A stretch of DNA of 64,000 nucleotides, from contig CAUJNA010003783.1 of NCBI GenBank assembly GCA_963377175.1, forward strand, positions 1,108,004 to 1,172,003, in the 5' to 3' direction. Both the position numbers and the translations under genes were made by a program. Position 1 is the first letter of the stretch. Each line of letters opens with the position of its first letter. Positions 30,001 through 43,000 of this stretch are shown here, one piece after another. Source of the stretch: Effrenium voratum. Its lineage: Eukaryota; Sar; Dinophyceae; Suessiales; Symbiodiniaceae. The notes under the pieces were generated by a model, which ran no database searches, was not told the DNA's origin, and worked only from the letters and a program-made list of their open reading frames with translations.

Positions 30001-33000
30001 ACAATGGCACTTTGGTATACCTTTGCAAGTGGAACCAAAGACTAAAACCTACGCAGCCCCAGCTCTTTATTTTGGAGCTGCACCCAAATCAAGAGCATCA
30101 CAGATGGAATCGCTGGGGTTGCCTCGCCCGCAAGGACTTGGTGGGAGGGCCCTTCATAGGGCCCTTCAAGTGGCTTCGTGGCGCTGAGTCTCCTTTGGAC
30201 AAGTGTTTGCCTCTTGGCAAGTTCGGACTTCCACGAATTGCCTAAAAGGGGGTCAGCCCAAAAAGGGGGTCACCCAAAGATTCTTCTCAGTTTCTCTAGT
30301 CTCTGCCGGCGACCCCGCGTCCCGGCAGCCGCAGTTTTCCCACAATCTTCCTTCCGGTGATCTCGCCCTCAAGCACGCCGGGTCGTGGCGCTGGGTCCTG
30401 GTGCGCGTAGTCCGCCTGTAGTTCTCTTCTCTTGTCTCGCCGAGCGCACCGCGTCGTAGTCTTCTTGTAGTCTTCCTTTGTCCCGCGCGCCGAGCTCTTC
30501 CAGTAGTTTTCCCCTTGTGTCGCCTTCGAGCCGAGTCTTCCTGCGGTTTTCCAGCAGTTTTTCCGAGCGCTCTCGGCCATTTGGAGCTTACAATGTTTCT
30601 TGCGCGCGCACCATTTTGCCACGAGTTGATGTAGCGGCCATTGGGGGCTAACCTCGCAGCAGGGTGCTTAATTCTAACGTCAGATTGCCCAGAGCTTCCT
30701 CGGCCTGAGTAACTTAGGCCTTTTGTCAACGGCCGCAACCCCGTAAAAAGGCCGTACAAAGCCCGTAAAAAGGACGTAAACACCCCGTAAAAAGGCCGTA
30801 AAAAACCTCCGTTTTTAAACGGCCTCCGCAACTCAGGCCGTTGGACTCCCTGGGTTGCGTCGGATTCTTCTGATTCTTCCGTCGTTTTCCAGAAGTCAGC
30901 CGACTCTTTTCAATATTTTTCTCCCCCGCACAAATTCCAGCTTCAAGCTTCCTTGGTGTTCAGTGTTTTTCTAGCCTCCCTGTGCAGCTGGTTTTCTCTT
31001 AGCTTCCCCTCAGTTGTTCCTTTTGTTTTGCCTTGGTTTCCAGTCATTTCTCACTAGGTTTCCCTTCAGTTGTTCCGTGTTTTTCCCTTTGGCTTGGATT
31101 TCCCTATTGTTTTCCCTTGGCCTTGTTTTCCGTTGGTTATATATGGTTGATCCCTTTGTTTTCCTCTCAATGTTTCCCTTGGGTTTCCCATGCTTTGGCT
31201 AAGTCTTGGCAAGATCATCGTTTTCACAAGTTTGGCCAGCGGCTTCAACAACTATTTCCAACTTCAGCAGTTTGTTTCTAGTTGTCTTTTCCTAGGGCCC
31301 AAGCGGTTGTATTGTTTCTTCCAGTAGCGCTTCCAAGCGCCAAATCACACCCGTCAAGCTACCAGGTACTGCATGCCAAGCAACGCGGACACCGTGCTGT
31401 GCATCGACCCGGAGTCGCAGCAGATGAAAACCATCGGCGGGCCACTGGAGGGGGACTGGAAGTGGCACGGCGGAAACCTGGGCGATGAGACTCGGCTTAT
31501 GCGACATGTGGAGCTACTGGTATGAGAAAATCTTTGGAGTGAGTCAAAAGTACAGTCCAAGTTGGTGTCATGCCGTTTCATGGACTGAAAACTGCTCCTT
31601 CGGTTTGACACGCACACAGAGAATCTTGTAGGTGACAAAAGCTGGGAAACGAGCTGATGATATGAGTCGCGCTGAACTCCCAACTTGCCGATGGACAACG
31701 GGCATTCTGGCCACGAAGGCTACACATGTCTGCTCGCTTCAGGCCGCGATTGACGGAGGAGACCACCAGGTTGCCCTACAAAAAAGTACGCAAACTATCA
31801 AAATGTATCCTGCCTATTCTGGGGCACAGGGTAAGTAAGTGTTGCTGATTAATGCCCCGTCCAACTGGCTGACACAGCACATGATGGCAGGATGACCAAT
31901 GTGCTACTGTGTTTTCAGGAGTGTCGCGAGTGTGCACGCCCAGGATGGAAACATTTACGGCATCCCGGCCAATGCGACGCAGGCAGGTGTGTGACGCCTT
32001 GTCTCAAACGCAAGAGCTCCAAACAAGACGGTCCGAGGCGAGTCAACCCAGCATCAAAAGTTGCAACCCATGCACTGGTGCGCAGCAAGTCTTGCGCTTC
32101 TCCCTTAGGTCGTGGAAGTTGGGAATGTCGTTCGGGGACCATCGCTGTTTATGCCCTTTCGAAAACCAACCCTGCTAACAAAAAGTAAGGTGGGCTTGGG
32201 TGCATGTTTGCGCTGGACTGCCGCAGTTGAAGGGTATGCTGGTTGGCCACATTTGCTTGGGTAAATTGGAGTCAATGTGTTTTTAATAGTTCCGTATGCA
32301 GAGGCCGGATTGATATCGATGGCCTTACAGCGTCCACCCCGTATTTCATGCGCGCTACTGTTTTGTTTGGAGGGCAGGTGGGCTGAACATGAATGTTGTT
32401 CTTTCCGCATTATTCGCCTGAAGGGGTTGCGAGGGCGTGAAGCGATTGTAGCTCTGTTTGGTGATACGTTTGCTATGTCGTTGGCATCGCATAAATCGGT
32501 GCAGTGGCGAATTCAATTAGAATCTCACCATCGCTTCTTTCTCGCTTCCCCCAGGCTTGGCTGCAGAAGCCACGTGTTTTCAGGTCAATCATCGTCCCAC
32601 AATGGTCAGGTTGTACGGGTGAACAATACTCAATCTGCCATATTGACCGTGGTGGGCGTGAATACCAACCCCCCATTACGACGACTTGCCCCTTCCTGCC
32701 ATGCTTTGCGCCTTGCCAGGTGCTGCGTGTCGATCCCCGGACCAAGGACGGGTGCTGTTTGAGAGAGCCCCCAAATTGCAACCTGAATGAAGCTCTTCCC
32801 AAGACGAGCCAATGCACACTATACCTCGCTGCCCTCGCTGTGTGTCAAAGTCAGAGGAGGGCCACGCTTCCAAGATGAGAAGCCAGCATGTCTGTTTAGC
32901 CTGCTGGACCTGGATGTGCAATCGCAAGCTTTCAGCATGTATTTATTCCATACTCCATACTTCAACTAATTCTGTGAAACGTGTCCAGGTCACAATGGCT

Positions 33001-33973
33001 TGATGTGCCCTGGTTCCTTCTGAGTTGAGCCCCCGTAAGCATCCCCGTTTCAGAGATGTGCTGTGCCACTTTTCCACCTGACAGGAGGTATCCTTCTTTG
33101 GGGGCCCATTTGAGGGTCGGCAAAAGTGGCGTGGGCCCTGGCTGGGGGCTGGGGGATCATGTATTTGAGAACGCGTGCGGGCATAGAAATCCAGCCTGTG
33201 GACCAGCAAGTTGTGTCTTCAAAGCTGCACGCTGCTCAGCTGCAATCAGAAGCACTCGTCATGAATTTACTCCGCAAGCAAACGTCCGACGGTTTTTCGG
33301 ACTGTGCCCTGGTTTCAAACATCAAGAGGTCACAGTGACCCCCTCATCAAAGAGAGTTTAAAAGGAAACACTGTCGCACTGAAACCAATTGAAAGGTAGC
33401 TTGCGCAGATAGATGGCTTCAGAAGATTAGATAGCGCGTGCGAAGAGATAGGTCTTGCAGACAGCTTACAAAAGATCAGAGATAGATGGCTTCAGAAGAT
33501 TAGATAGCACGTGCGAAAAGGTAGCTTTTTTGCAGATAGTTCACACAAGATCCGATAGCGCATGCGAAAAGAAAGCGAACGCAGATAGTTAGCGCGCTGG
33601 TAAGATGAAGAATGAACGCGCGCCAGAAAACATGCGTGGGCGTGTGGCGGGGGAATAGAAATCGCGAAAAAGAGTGACGCTCTGCCGGCGTTGGCAGGTC
33701 CGCGTCGATGTGAGCCACCTCTGTCTCGACTCCTGTCTGGCCGGTCTCGGCACAGTCTCGGTGCACGGCCCACCGTAAGGCGAAGCGCTTTTGCAAGGTC
33801 GGGTACGGATTTCGTGGCAGGCGCAGCACTTTCGCAAGGTCGGGTACAGATTTCGTGGCAGGCGCAGCACTTTCGCAAGGTCGGGTGCAGATTGCGTGGC
33901 AGGCGCAGAACTTTCGCAAGGTCAGGTGCAGATTTCGTGGAAGGGCAGAAGCAAGAGAAAAGAGAAAGAAAGA

Positions 33974-34006
<33 letters not shown>

Positions 34007-37000
34007 CAAAGAGAAAGAAGAAAGAGAGAGAGAGAGAAGGAGAAAAAGTGACAGAGAGAAAGTGAAAGAAAGAGAGAGCGAGAGAGATCTAGAGAGAGCG
34101 AGAAAAAAGAGCAAGAGAAAGAGAAAGATAAAGAGGGACGGGGAAAGACAAAGAGAGAATGAGAAAGGCGAAGAGAAAGAGGAAGAGAAAGATGCAAATA
34201 GGCAAGATTCAGAAAGACAGAGAGAGAGAGACAAGGAGTCAGAAAGGAGAGCAGAAGAGAGAAAGAAAGATAAAAAGTGAAAGAGATAAAGAAAAAGAGA
34301 AAAGACAGACAAAGAGAAAGAAAAGCAAGCGAGAAGGAGAAAGATAACAGAGAGATAAAGACAAGACAAGAAAAAGAGAAAGATAAACAGAAAGAGGAAG
34401 AGAAAGCAACACAACCGAAAGGAAAGTGAAAGAAAGAAAATGAAAAGAGGAAAGAAAGACAAAACGAAAGAGAAGAGAACAGACAGAGACAAAAGAGAAA
34501 GGCGAGAGATACATGAGAAAGATAAGAGAGAAATGCGCTGATGCGCTGTGTGGTGTTTGCCGGAACAGGCGGCCCACCAGGAGCACTTGCGTGCATGTGC
34601 TCGCGAGGACGGGACACCGGGCACGCAAACCCAACGGAGTCTTGCTCTATATATATTCTTCTCTGCCCAGAAACTTCCGACCACCGGCTTCGCCGGCCCT
34701 ATGTTCTCACAAGGAGTTTGGTCCTGTTAGGGATGACTTTAAGGCGAAACGAAACGTGCAAACAGCGTGTAGTAGCCACCAATCGCATTTGAGGGATGGC
34801 CTCATGGCTTGTCCACCCTTGGCCCAGTGCCTTCTATGCCTGTTGCGGTATGGTCGCACTGAACGAGCCCAGCTCAAGAAAAACTATTCCTGCAAAGTCC
34901 CACTTACCTTGAGGTGTCGGCCTCCCATCTTTGGTCCAAGTCGAATTGGTTGGGTCCTTTGAGCATTGCAAGCCGGCTAGGTATGGCGGTTTGAAGTCCA
35001 GCAACGGCTGCATCTACGCCATCCCCCAGAATGCTACCGGGGCGCCTTGGTTTCAGGTTTCCTCCATGTTTCCCATGTTGGTTGTTTCACATCTTAGTGG
35101 CTTTCGCCAGTTTTTTGTGTACTTGATTTTCACCTACTGTTGGTTTCCCCTGTTGAGGTGGTTTTGAACATCACCGCTTGGCAAAGTTAGTTGTTTGCAG
35201 TTCGATCTTTGGCTGGTCAACTCACTGGCCGCAAGTCATGCTGGCTGCCGCAATAACCTGGCGAAACAAAAGGCCTCATTGAGGTTTCTTCGTAGCCCAG
35301 CCGACGTTGACCTGCTTGATCTGCTCCTATCGTTGGCTCCTGTTCAGTGAGGGTCCCGAAAGGTTAGCCTGACTTGAGGGGTATGGACAGGTGAAATACT
35401 CTCTCATGCCCGGTCTGACGCTGGACGTGTGCTGAACGATTTGTTTTTTTCGTGAGAGCGTGGAAGCAGGGGAAATCAAACGGTGCGTATCTCAAGAAAG
35501 GGCCAAGGTCATCAGCCGGTTTCCATCTCTCATCAGGAATGCGAAAGGGGGTCCGGGTTGCCCCAACCTGGCGCCTGAGGCTCTTCTTTTGTTTGTTTAT
35601 CGGGTGTAGGCAAGGGCAAGGCTTTTGATTGGGGTGCACGTCATGATGAGTCACCGCTATCCCTACGGGGGATCGCCTTCTTATTATTCCCAAACAGGTT
35701 GCCGATTCATTTGTGCAACGTTGCGGCCGTGCCTTTTTCGATGTACTTGCGTGAATAGATGCCCACGCCCAAGCACGTGCAAGCCTGCGTTGTCAAGTCT
35801 GCAGCTGAGAATACCGTAATCAGTCGCAGCGTAGCGTCTCAGCCCTCACTAGCCTAGCTTCTGTGAGATGGGTATGAAGCCCATGCGCTTTCTGAATGGC
35901 ATGTCTGACTTGCCATGCCAATGTCACACCCTCTTTCCTATTGAGACTCCGTTGGGGACGGTTGTCAAGTCGCACCGTCGGGAAGACACACGAACGAGAC
36001 ACCTCTCTTGCGGCATGTTCTGCAACCTGAGATGCAGCGTTTTGGCCCACCAGTTGCTTCGACCACATGGCTCCTGGGGGCTGCGCAGGTTGGTTGGACA
36101 TGTCCGAACACATGTTTGCAGGGTTGCATTTTGTATAGCCTCAAGGTAGGCTCAAACCCAGCGGTTGGTTTGCTTCCGATGGCTCATTGCTGTTGGGACC
36201 CCTCGCAGGTGCTGAAGATCGACCCATTGGCCATGCAGTGCCAGATCCTGGGGGACCTGGGCGAAGGCGGATGGAAGTACCACGGAGGAGCGCCTTGGGC
36301 ACAGTAGCCACTTGAACCTCAAAGGGCCTTTGGGTAGAAGGCGGCTTCCGCCTGCCATGTGTGACTTGTGCATGGATGTCGGAAGTAGTGCTGGTACTCG
36401 TACGGGGTAATAAACATCACAGTGGATGCAGGTGATCTGATACCATCAAACATAATGACAACTAGAAGTTTCCAAATTACAAACGACTCAAGTCACACTA
36501 GCCTGAATTGACATTGTCTGTCATGTAATGTCAGACACAGCCAAGACATGCCCTAGTCATCGAAATAAGCAAGTTACATGTTCTCGACACCCTTGGTTTG
36601 TTCCCAAGCAGGGCCTATCGCCACTCCTTGTAACATAGTACCTATGACCCTTTTGTTTCAAGTGAGCTTCCTCGAGAAATGGCGGAGTCATGATGAAAGC
36701 CATTGCGTGAGGTTCCATGTGATGGCTGATTGCTTTAATGAGCCGTACTTGTACTCGTTGGCCTTATTGCGCCACGTCGCTTTAGATCCTCAGACGTTTG
36801 GCTTTGACGTTGCAGGTCAGAAGATAGTGGATGTGTTTAAAGTCTAGAGCACCATCTGCCGCATGCTTGGGAAAGATATTGTTCAACGCCACGCCAACAC
36901 AAATTGGCACATGCTCCGTTTTGTCGTCAGCGGCCAGCAGCGTGCACTAGATGCTGGCACTCGCTTTGAGCAAGCTCCAGGGTAGAGTGGGCTGTTGGGC

Positions 37001-40000
37001 TGGCCAACATTGCGGAGTTTCGAGGGAGGGGGCGGAAGCATTTGGTACTCATTCTGTCTAATTCCCCAGATAGCTGAAAGCTATAGGGGTTCTAACTTCT
37101 AATAAAGAAGGAAAAGTGATTTGCGAGATTGAGGGCCGGGTGCTAGGGGGCATGCAGTTTGGGGTGCTGGTGGAGGTGCTGCTTTGCGAGCTTGATGGAC
37201 GGGTGCCAGGGAGCATGCAGCTTGGGGTGCTAGTAGTGGAGGTGCTGTTTTGTGAGAGTGATGGTCGGGTGCTAGGGGGCATGCAGTTTGGGGTGTTGGT
37301 GGAGGTGCTGTTTTGCGAGATTGACGGCCGGGTGGCATGCAGTTTGGGGTGCTGGCGGAGGTGCTGTTTTGCGAGAGTGATGGCCGGGCGCTAGGGGGCA
37401 TGCAGTTTGGGGTGTTGGTGGAGGTGCTGTTTTGCGAGAGTGATGGCAGGGTGCTAGGGGGCATGCAGTTTGGGGTGCTGGTGGAGGTGCTGTTTTGCGA
37501 GCTTGACGGCCGGGTGCTAGGGGGCATGCAGTTTGGGGTGTTGGTGGAGGTGCTGTTTTGCGAGAGTGATGGCCGGGTGCTAGGGGGCATGCAGTTTGGG
37601 GTGTTGGTGGAGGTGCTGTTTTGCGAGAGTGATGGCCGGGTGCTAGGGGGCATGCTGCTAGTGGAGGTGCTGTTTTGCGAGAGTGATGGCCGGGTGCTAG
37701 GGGGCAGGCAGTTTGGGGTGTTGGTGGAGGTGCTGTTTTGCATGGCCGGGTGCTAGGGGGCATGCAGTTTGGGGTGCTAGTGGAGGTGCTGTTCTGCGAC
37801 AGTGATGGTGGAGGTGCTGATTGACGGCCGGGTGCCAGGTGTGACGTGCTGGTGAAGGTGCTTGATGGCCGAGCGCTACGGGGCATGCAGTGGGTGCTGG
37901 TGGAGGTGTTGCTTTGCGAGAGTGATGGCCGGGTGCTAGGGGGCATGCAGTTTGGGGTGCTAGTGGAGGTGCTGTTTTGCGAGAGTTGGCCGGGCGCTAA
38001 AGGCATTCAGTTTGGGGTGTTGGTGGAGGTGCTGTTTTGCGAGAGTGTTTGCCTGTTTTGCGAGAGTGATGGCCGGGTGCTAGGGGGCATGCAGTTTCGG
38101 GTGTTGGTGGAGGTGCTGTTTTGCGAGATTGACGGCCGGGTGCCAGATGTAGTTCGGGGTGCTGGTGCTGTTTTGCGAGCTTGACGCAGTTTGGGGTGGT
38201 GGTGCAACTGCTGTGTTGGGTTGCCGGGGTTCTAACTTCTGAAGAAGTGGGATTGTTTTGCAAGATCGACGGTTGGGAGCTAGGGGGCATGCACTTTGGG
38301 GTGCTGGCGCAGGTACAGTTTTGAGGTGCTGTTCGGGCTGGTGACAGTACGTGACGGCAAGGTGCTCGGTGCTCGGGGACCTGTCCAATGCTGGTGCGGG
38401 TGCTGCGTTGGGGTGCTGTTGGGGCTGCTGTCTTGAGGTGTTGGTGACGGTGTGGGCGCATATGGACGGCAGGGTGCTAGGGCGGGTGCTGTTTCATGAT
38501 GCCGTTGAACCGGTTCGGACGTTGTTGCTGCTCTAGTAGTCTAACAGTCGTTTGTCATGGTGCGTGGTTCGTGGCTGGTGTGTCATCATGATGTTGTCAC
38601 CCGCGTCATGATGCTGCTGTCACTGCGATGCTGCGATGCTGCGTTTTGGTTCGTGGGTGTGGTGGCGCCATGATTGCTGCCAACATCAGGATGATGCTGA
38701 ATTTCACTACGCTGTCGCGAGAAGATTCGTGGCTGTGGTATCATCATGATGCTGCCTTTTCAATTTTACCATTACCATGATGCTGTTCGCATCACCATGA
38801 TCGTGATGCTGTCCGCATCATCATGATGCTGTCGAACTCATCAGGACGTCGTCTCTGCCTTTTTTCTGCTAGATATGTGGCGCGGAATCGTTCGTTGCTG
38901 GTGCATCAGCATGATGCTGAGTGGCTGTGGTATCATCATGATGCTTTCAACATCATCATGATGCTGTCAACATCATCATGATGCCTCGGGAACCATTATG
39001 ATGCTGCATAATGGTTCGTAGCCGTGATGTGCTATCTGGGGTCTACGCTGGTGTAATTCTTTAATATGTTTATTTCGCTTCCCGGGGCATACAGGGATAC
39101 TAGACTAGATGTTTTTTTTGTTTTTGTTTTGTTGTTGTTCCGGAGCCCCACTTGTTTCACATGTTTGTTTGTGTGGTGCTGACTGAGGTCGTGGCTGGTG
39201 ATGGCAGCTTAATTTTTGGCATCCCATGCAATGCGGACAACGTGCTCAAGATTGCGCTTGGGCTGAGTTTGGCCGTTTTGGTTTGGGGAAGAACTGTGCT
39301 GTTTAGGGGTACCTTCATTTGGACAATGCTTCAAAGTATCCGCTGGCCGCTACGTGCGCCATGCCTACATGACTCAAGGTGCATTGGAAGCTGGGGGACT
39401 TCCATCTTGAAAGGGTCGCAGTTAAACGAGTTCTGAAGCCAGGGGTCCTAGACAGAATTGGCAATCCCACACCTTGAAAGGGCTTAACCGTCATAGCCCA
39501 ACAGCAGTGCGGAGCCGGTGCTGATACCTTATATTATAAGTCTAATTTGGTGAGTTCTGGCTTTGATCGGCGTGCGGTTCACGCATCCGAAGGCTTGTTC
39601 CTGTTTGGGGCGTTCAGGTCAATACGTTGGCATTTCTCCTCATTTCCTCGCTGCCAGAGTTTATGGACCTGACACTGCGCTTTGGAAGACAGTTGTAGCA
39701 AGCACATGGGTTTAAATATTTGTTGGCCAATCCGGGCAGGAAATGAATTTCAGGAATACTGAGGCCTGTGGCTACTCAAGCTGTTGTCCTTCGCATGTTT
39801 GATTTCTTCTATTTGTTGAGGTCTGGCGCAGAAGACTTGACCCACCAGACATCGATCAGCACATTGCGGCATTCGGCTTGATATCCTTCCACATCCTTCC
39901 ACCAAAGCCAGGTGAAACCTAGCAGCCAGTTTTGTGCCATTCCAGGTGCAGAAATGGTGACCCTGTTGCCTGCTAGAGTTTTTGCTCAAGGCTGAGCTGA

Positions 40001-43000
40001 ATGCAAGAGGCCTCAAGGACCAGAGGACGTTCAAGGATCACCGCTTTTTCAGTCCACTTCATGCTGCTTGCAGTATGGGTTGCTTCCAAGCGCGGCTTAT
40101 CCTTGTGCAATGGTTCAGGCATTCTTTTCGGCCTGTGTTATAATATTTAGTTTTTGTTAGCTCCACTTAGCCCAACTCAGCTGAGGACACAACGACTGAC
40201 ACTGTGACCCAAATCGGAGGAGGCCTAAAGAGTGGCCGGCACCGGAACGATGTGCTTTGGCTGCCTCAGGTTGCCAATCTCACAAAGCCGACCTTTTAAC
40301 GTTTTTGGTTCTCTCATTTGGCCTATTTCGAGTCAAGGTTCCGAAAAAGTTGACCTTTTATTTCCAGGTCCTTCAGGCACGTGCAAATTTGCTGGTCAGT
40401 GTTGCCTGAGAGCGGCTGAGGCAACGTTGCCCGATCCGATCTTTTAGGTGGAGACATTTGGGCCATCAACAAATGCGTTTTCTGGTTGGTTCGGAGGTTT
40501 AGTGAAGCGGCGGACTGATTTTTGGAAGTCTTCAGCCAACCATGCTGTATGGTTTGGTTCTTTCTCAAAGCTCACCCTGGAATGCGATCGAGGACAAGTA
40601 CAAGTACTTGGGCGGGGGTGTGGCGGCAGACGGCGCCCTGGCTTTAGCAGGCCTTCGCCCATGGCTCCCCAGGTCCACCGGGTCCTTCGCAGATTCCGTG
40701 ATCAGTGCAGGCTGAGGATTTTGGATTTGCCTTGAGATGGATGGTTGAATTCCCAGGTCGTGAAGCCTGGAGGCACGGTCCAAAGTTTTAGGTTGAGGTA
40801 ATTGCAGTTTTTCACCAGCCTTTTTACTGGCCATTCTTTTCCAGGCAAGGCTCATTTCGGTTAAGGCTCGGACAGGCAACTTGTTTGATTCCCATGATTT
40901 TGGAAAGCGAAGCGTCCCAGTTGGTTGAGAAAGGAGCCAACGCCAACGCCACTCTTGGGTAGTAAACACTGGAAGAGGTCTTTTCAGCTCCCCACTCCCC
41001 CCCAAAAAGTCCAACCACGCAGAAGAGGGTTGCACGTTCGAGACTTTGCTGGAAACGAGAGAAAGGACACATGATGGGATTCAATGTGTCAGCACCGTTG
41101 TTTTTTCCTTTGAGGCAAGGTCTACTTCTTTCCCTCAGATGCCGAGCGCGTTTGCTGCGTCGATCCGGAGACGGACGAGGTGAAGCTGATTGGCCCCATC
41201 TTCTTAGAGGGGATGAACAAATGGCAGAGACTCAGCTGCTTTGAATTTGAATTCTGGCCCTTATCTGCAAACAGTAGAAGGGTCCGAGGGTCAGGATGTT
41301 CGCAAGTGGCGAAAGCAGCTGTGAATCACAAATCGCAATGGCACGGCGACGCAAGCGCGCAACCTTCCAATTCACTGCGCCTGCGCAGCGAAACGACACA
41401 CAACGCCGCAAAAGTACGATGTGCGCACAGACGTCTCGTTTTGAGCTGTCTTGCTTGCCAGGTGGCGTGCAAGTATCGGCCCTGGCATACAATGGGCTTG
41501 CTTTGGCAAGCTAGAAGTTTGTCAAAATCGGTCGAAATTATTCTGGCGCCGCAGTCCCGTGCTAGTTTCTGACACGCATCCTAAACGTGTCGAAATTGGA
41601 TTTTGTAACGGGCGTAGTACTTTGAGCGCTTTTTTGCTTCGTTTTAAGCTCACTTTGCGTGACAGGCGCAGCACTTCGGGTGGTCGCGCCGATGAAAAGA
41701 CAGACGGATAGGTAGACAGACACACAAACAGATAGATCGAGTTAGATGATAGAACGATAGCTACCTAGGGCTTCAAGAACCTGTAAAAATGTCGTACTCT
41801 GACTAAAACATTGTGGTTTTCTAGGTTTTCTGAAAACAATGATGTTTTCAGAAAAAACCTCGTTTTTGTGTAAAATTGAAAAATAGGCTTCTGAGGCCAA
41901 ACACTCATGTGGAGTAAGGTCAAAGGCAAGGGCCGGGAGTGGAATTCACACAGGCAGCACCGATTAAGCTTTCAAATGAGGGGCAGGGCTCTATACTGAA
42001 TATGCTTCAAATTCTAAGGCCCACATTGATGAACCTGATAGCCAGGGTGCGCAGCTGGCTTCACGCTTAATTACCTGCACCGCAACAGGCACCAGGTCAT
42101 AGCGAAGACTGGCGCCAGGTCATAGCGAAACCAGTTTGAAGGGGGGTGCTGGAATCCCGAAGCTCCTTTTGGTGCAAAAACAAGACTTTTTGAGATGGTT
42201 TTTATGTTTTTTTCGAGTTTTGTTGGGGAAAAGGTCTTTGCTTGAGCTTGCGCGTTGTTTGAAGCCAGCACACCCTCATCCTGGCATTGCTGCTTGACAT
42301 GTGTCGTAAAACTGTGTGGTGCTGTTGACTATTTAGGTCCCCAGCCTCCTTCTTTCAGATTGGAGTTGCGAATGACGAGTGGCGAATGCGAAGCTGATTT
42401 CGTTATGAGCGCGCGAGGGGAGAGGGCGATGGGAGATTCTGAGGTTGAGATGATGCTTTTGTGAACGGATGATGAGTTGAAGGAATGTATGAGAAATGAT
42501 TGATATCGAAAATGTTGGGTTTTCCGAAAACATCGTGTTTTCCCGAAAACCATCGTGTGTTTTGCAGGTATGACATTTTCGTCGAGGTTTGAGGCTCCTG
42601 GTAGAAGAAAGAAGGAACGAAAGAAAGACAAAAAGAAAGGACGAAAGGAAGGAAGAAAGGTAGGTAGATGCATACATAGACACATGGATCTATGGATAGA
42701 GTAGATTGACTGAACGAAAGAAAAGTCACTAAGCGGGTAGAACGATAGACGGGTAGATAGTGTTCAACCTGCCCCTAGCCAGGTCTGCCATGGCACGATG
42801 ACAGTTTGGGGGGGCTCTGCTTCCCCAACCCCGCGCGTGGCTCGCCAGGAACGGCTTTTCCGCACGCGATGGAGTGCTTCGGCAGGATGGCTCCCAACGG
42901 GCCTCAGGGCTCGACGTCTGGCTTGGTCTTTTCCACCTTGATGAAGAGGTTGAACATTTGTTGGTTTGCTACCAAGATGAACCAGTCCTGTTCAAGCCAA

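Noticed and set aside
30120..30240. Shifted reading of the exon at 30135-30180 as part of a 102-codon frame starting at 29937
   Set aside because: Only the part after AG|GAC matches the repeat; the upstream part of the frame has no family resemblance and is taken as intron.
30253..30831. 192-codon Arg-rich frame on the - strand
   Set aside because: It is produced by short pyrimidine-rich tandem units on +; no domain and no splice or start context.
33500..34684. 394-codon frame on the - strand, the longest in the window
   Set aside because: Most of it is the CT strand of the second purine tract; the rest translates the 41-bp tandem repeat.
37099..38461. Repetitive proteins (TSTNTPNCMPPSTRPSLSQNS type on -, SDGRVLGGMQFGVLVEV type on +)
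   Set aside because: The 63-bp minisatellite keeps frames open on both strands by unit length alone, and it lies between two well-supported exons of the repeat-protein gene.
40333..40400. Segment EKVDLLFPGPSG as the missing LIGxPLxG part of the repeat gene
   Set aside because: The wording is suggestive, but its phase fits neither the exon ending at 39253 nor the one beginning at 40593.
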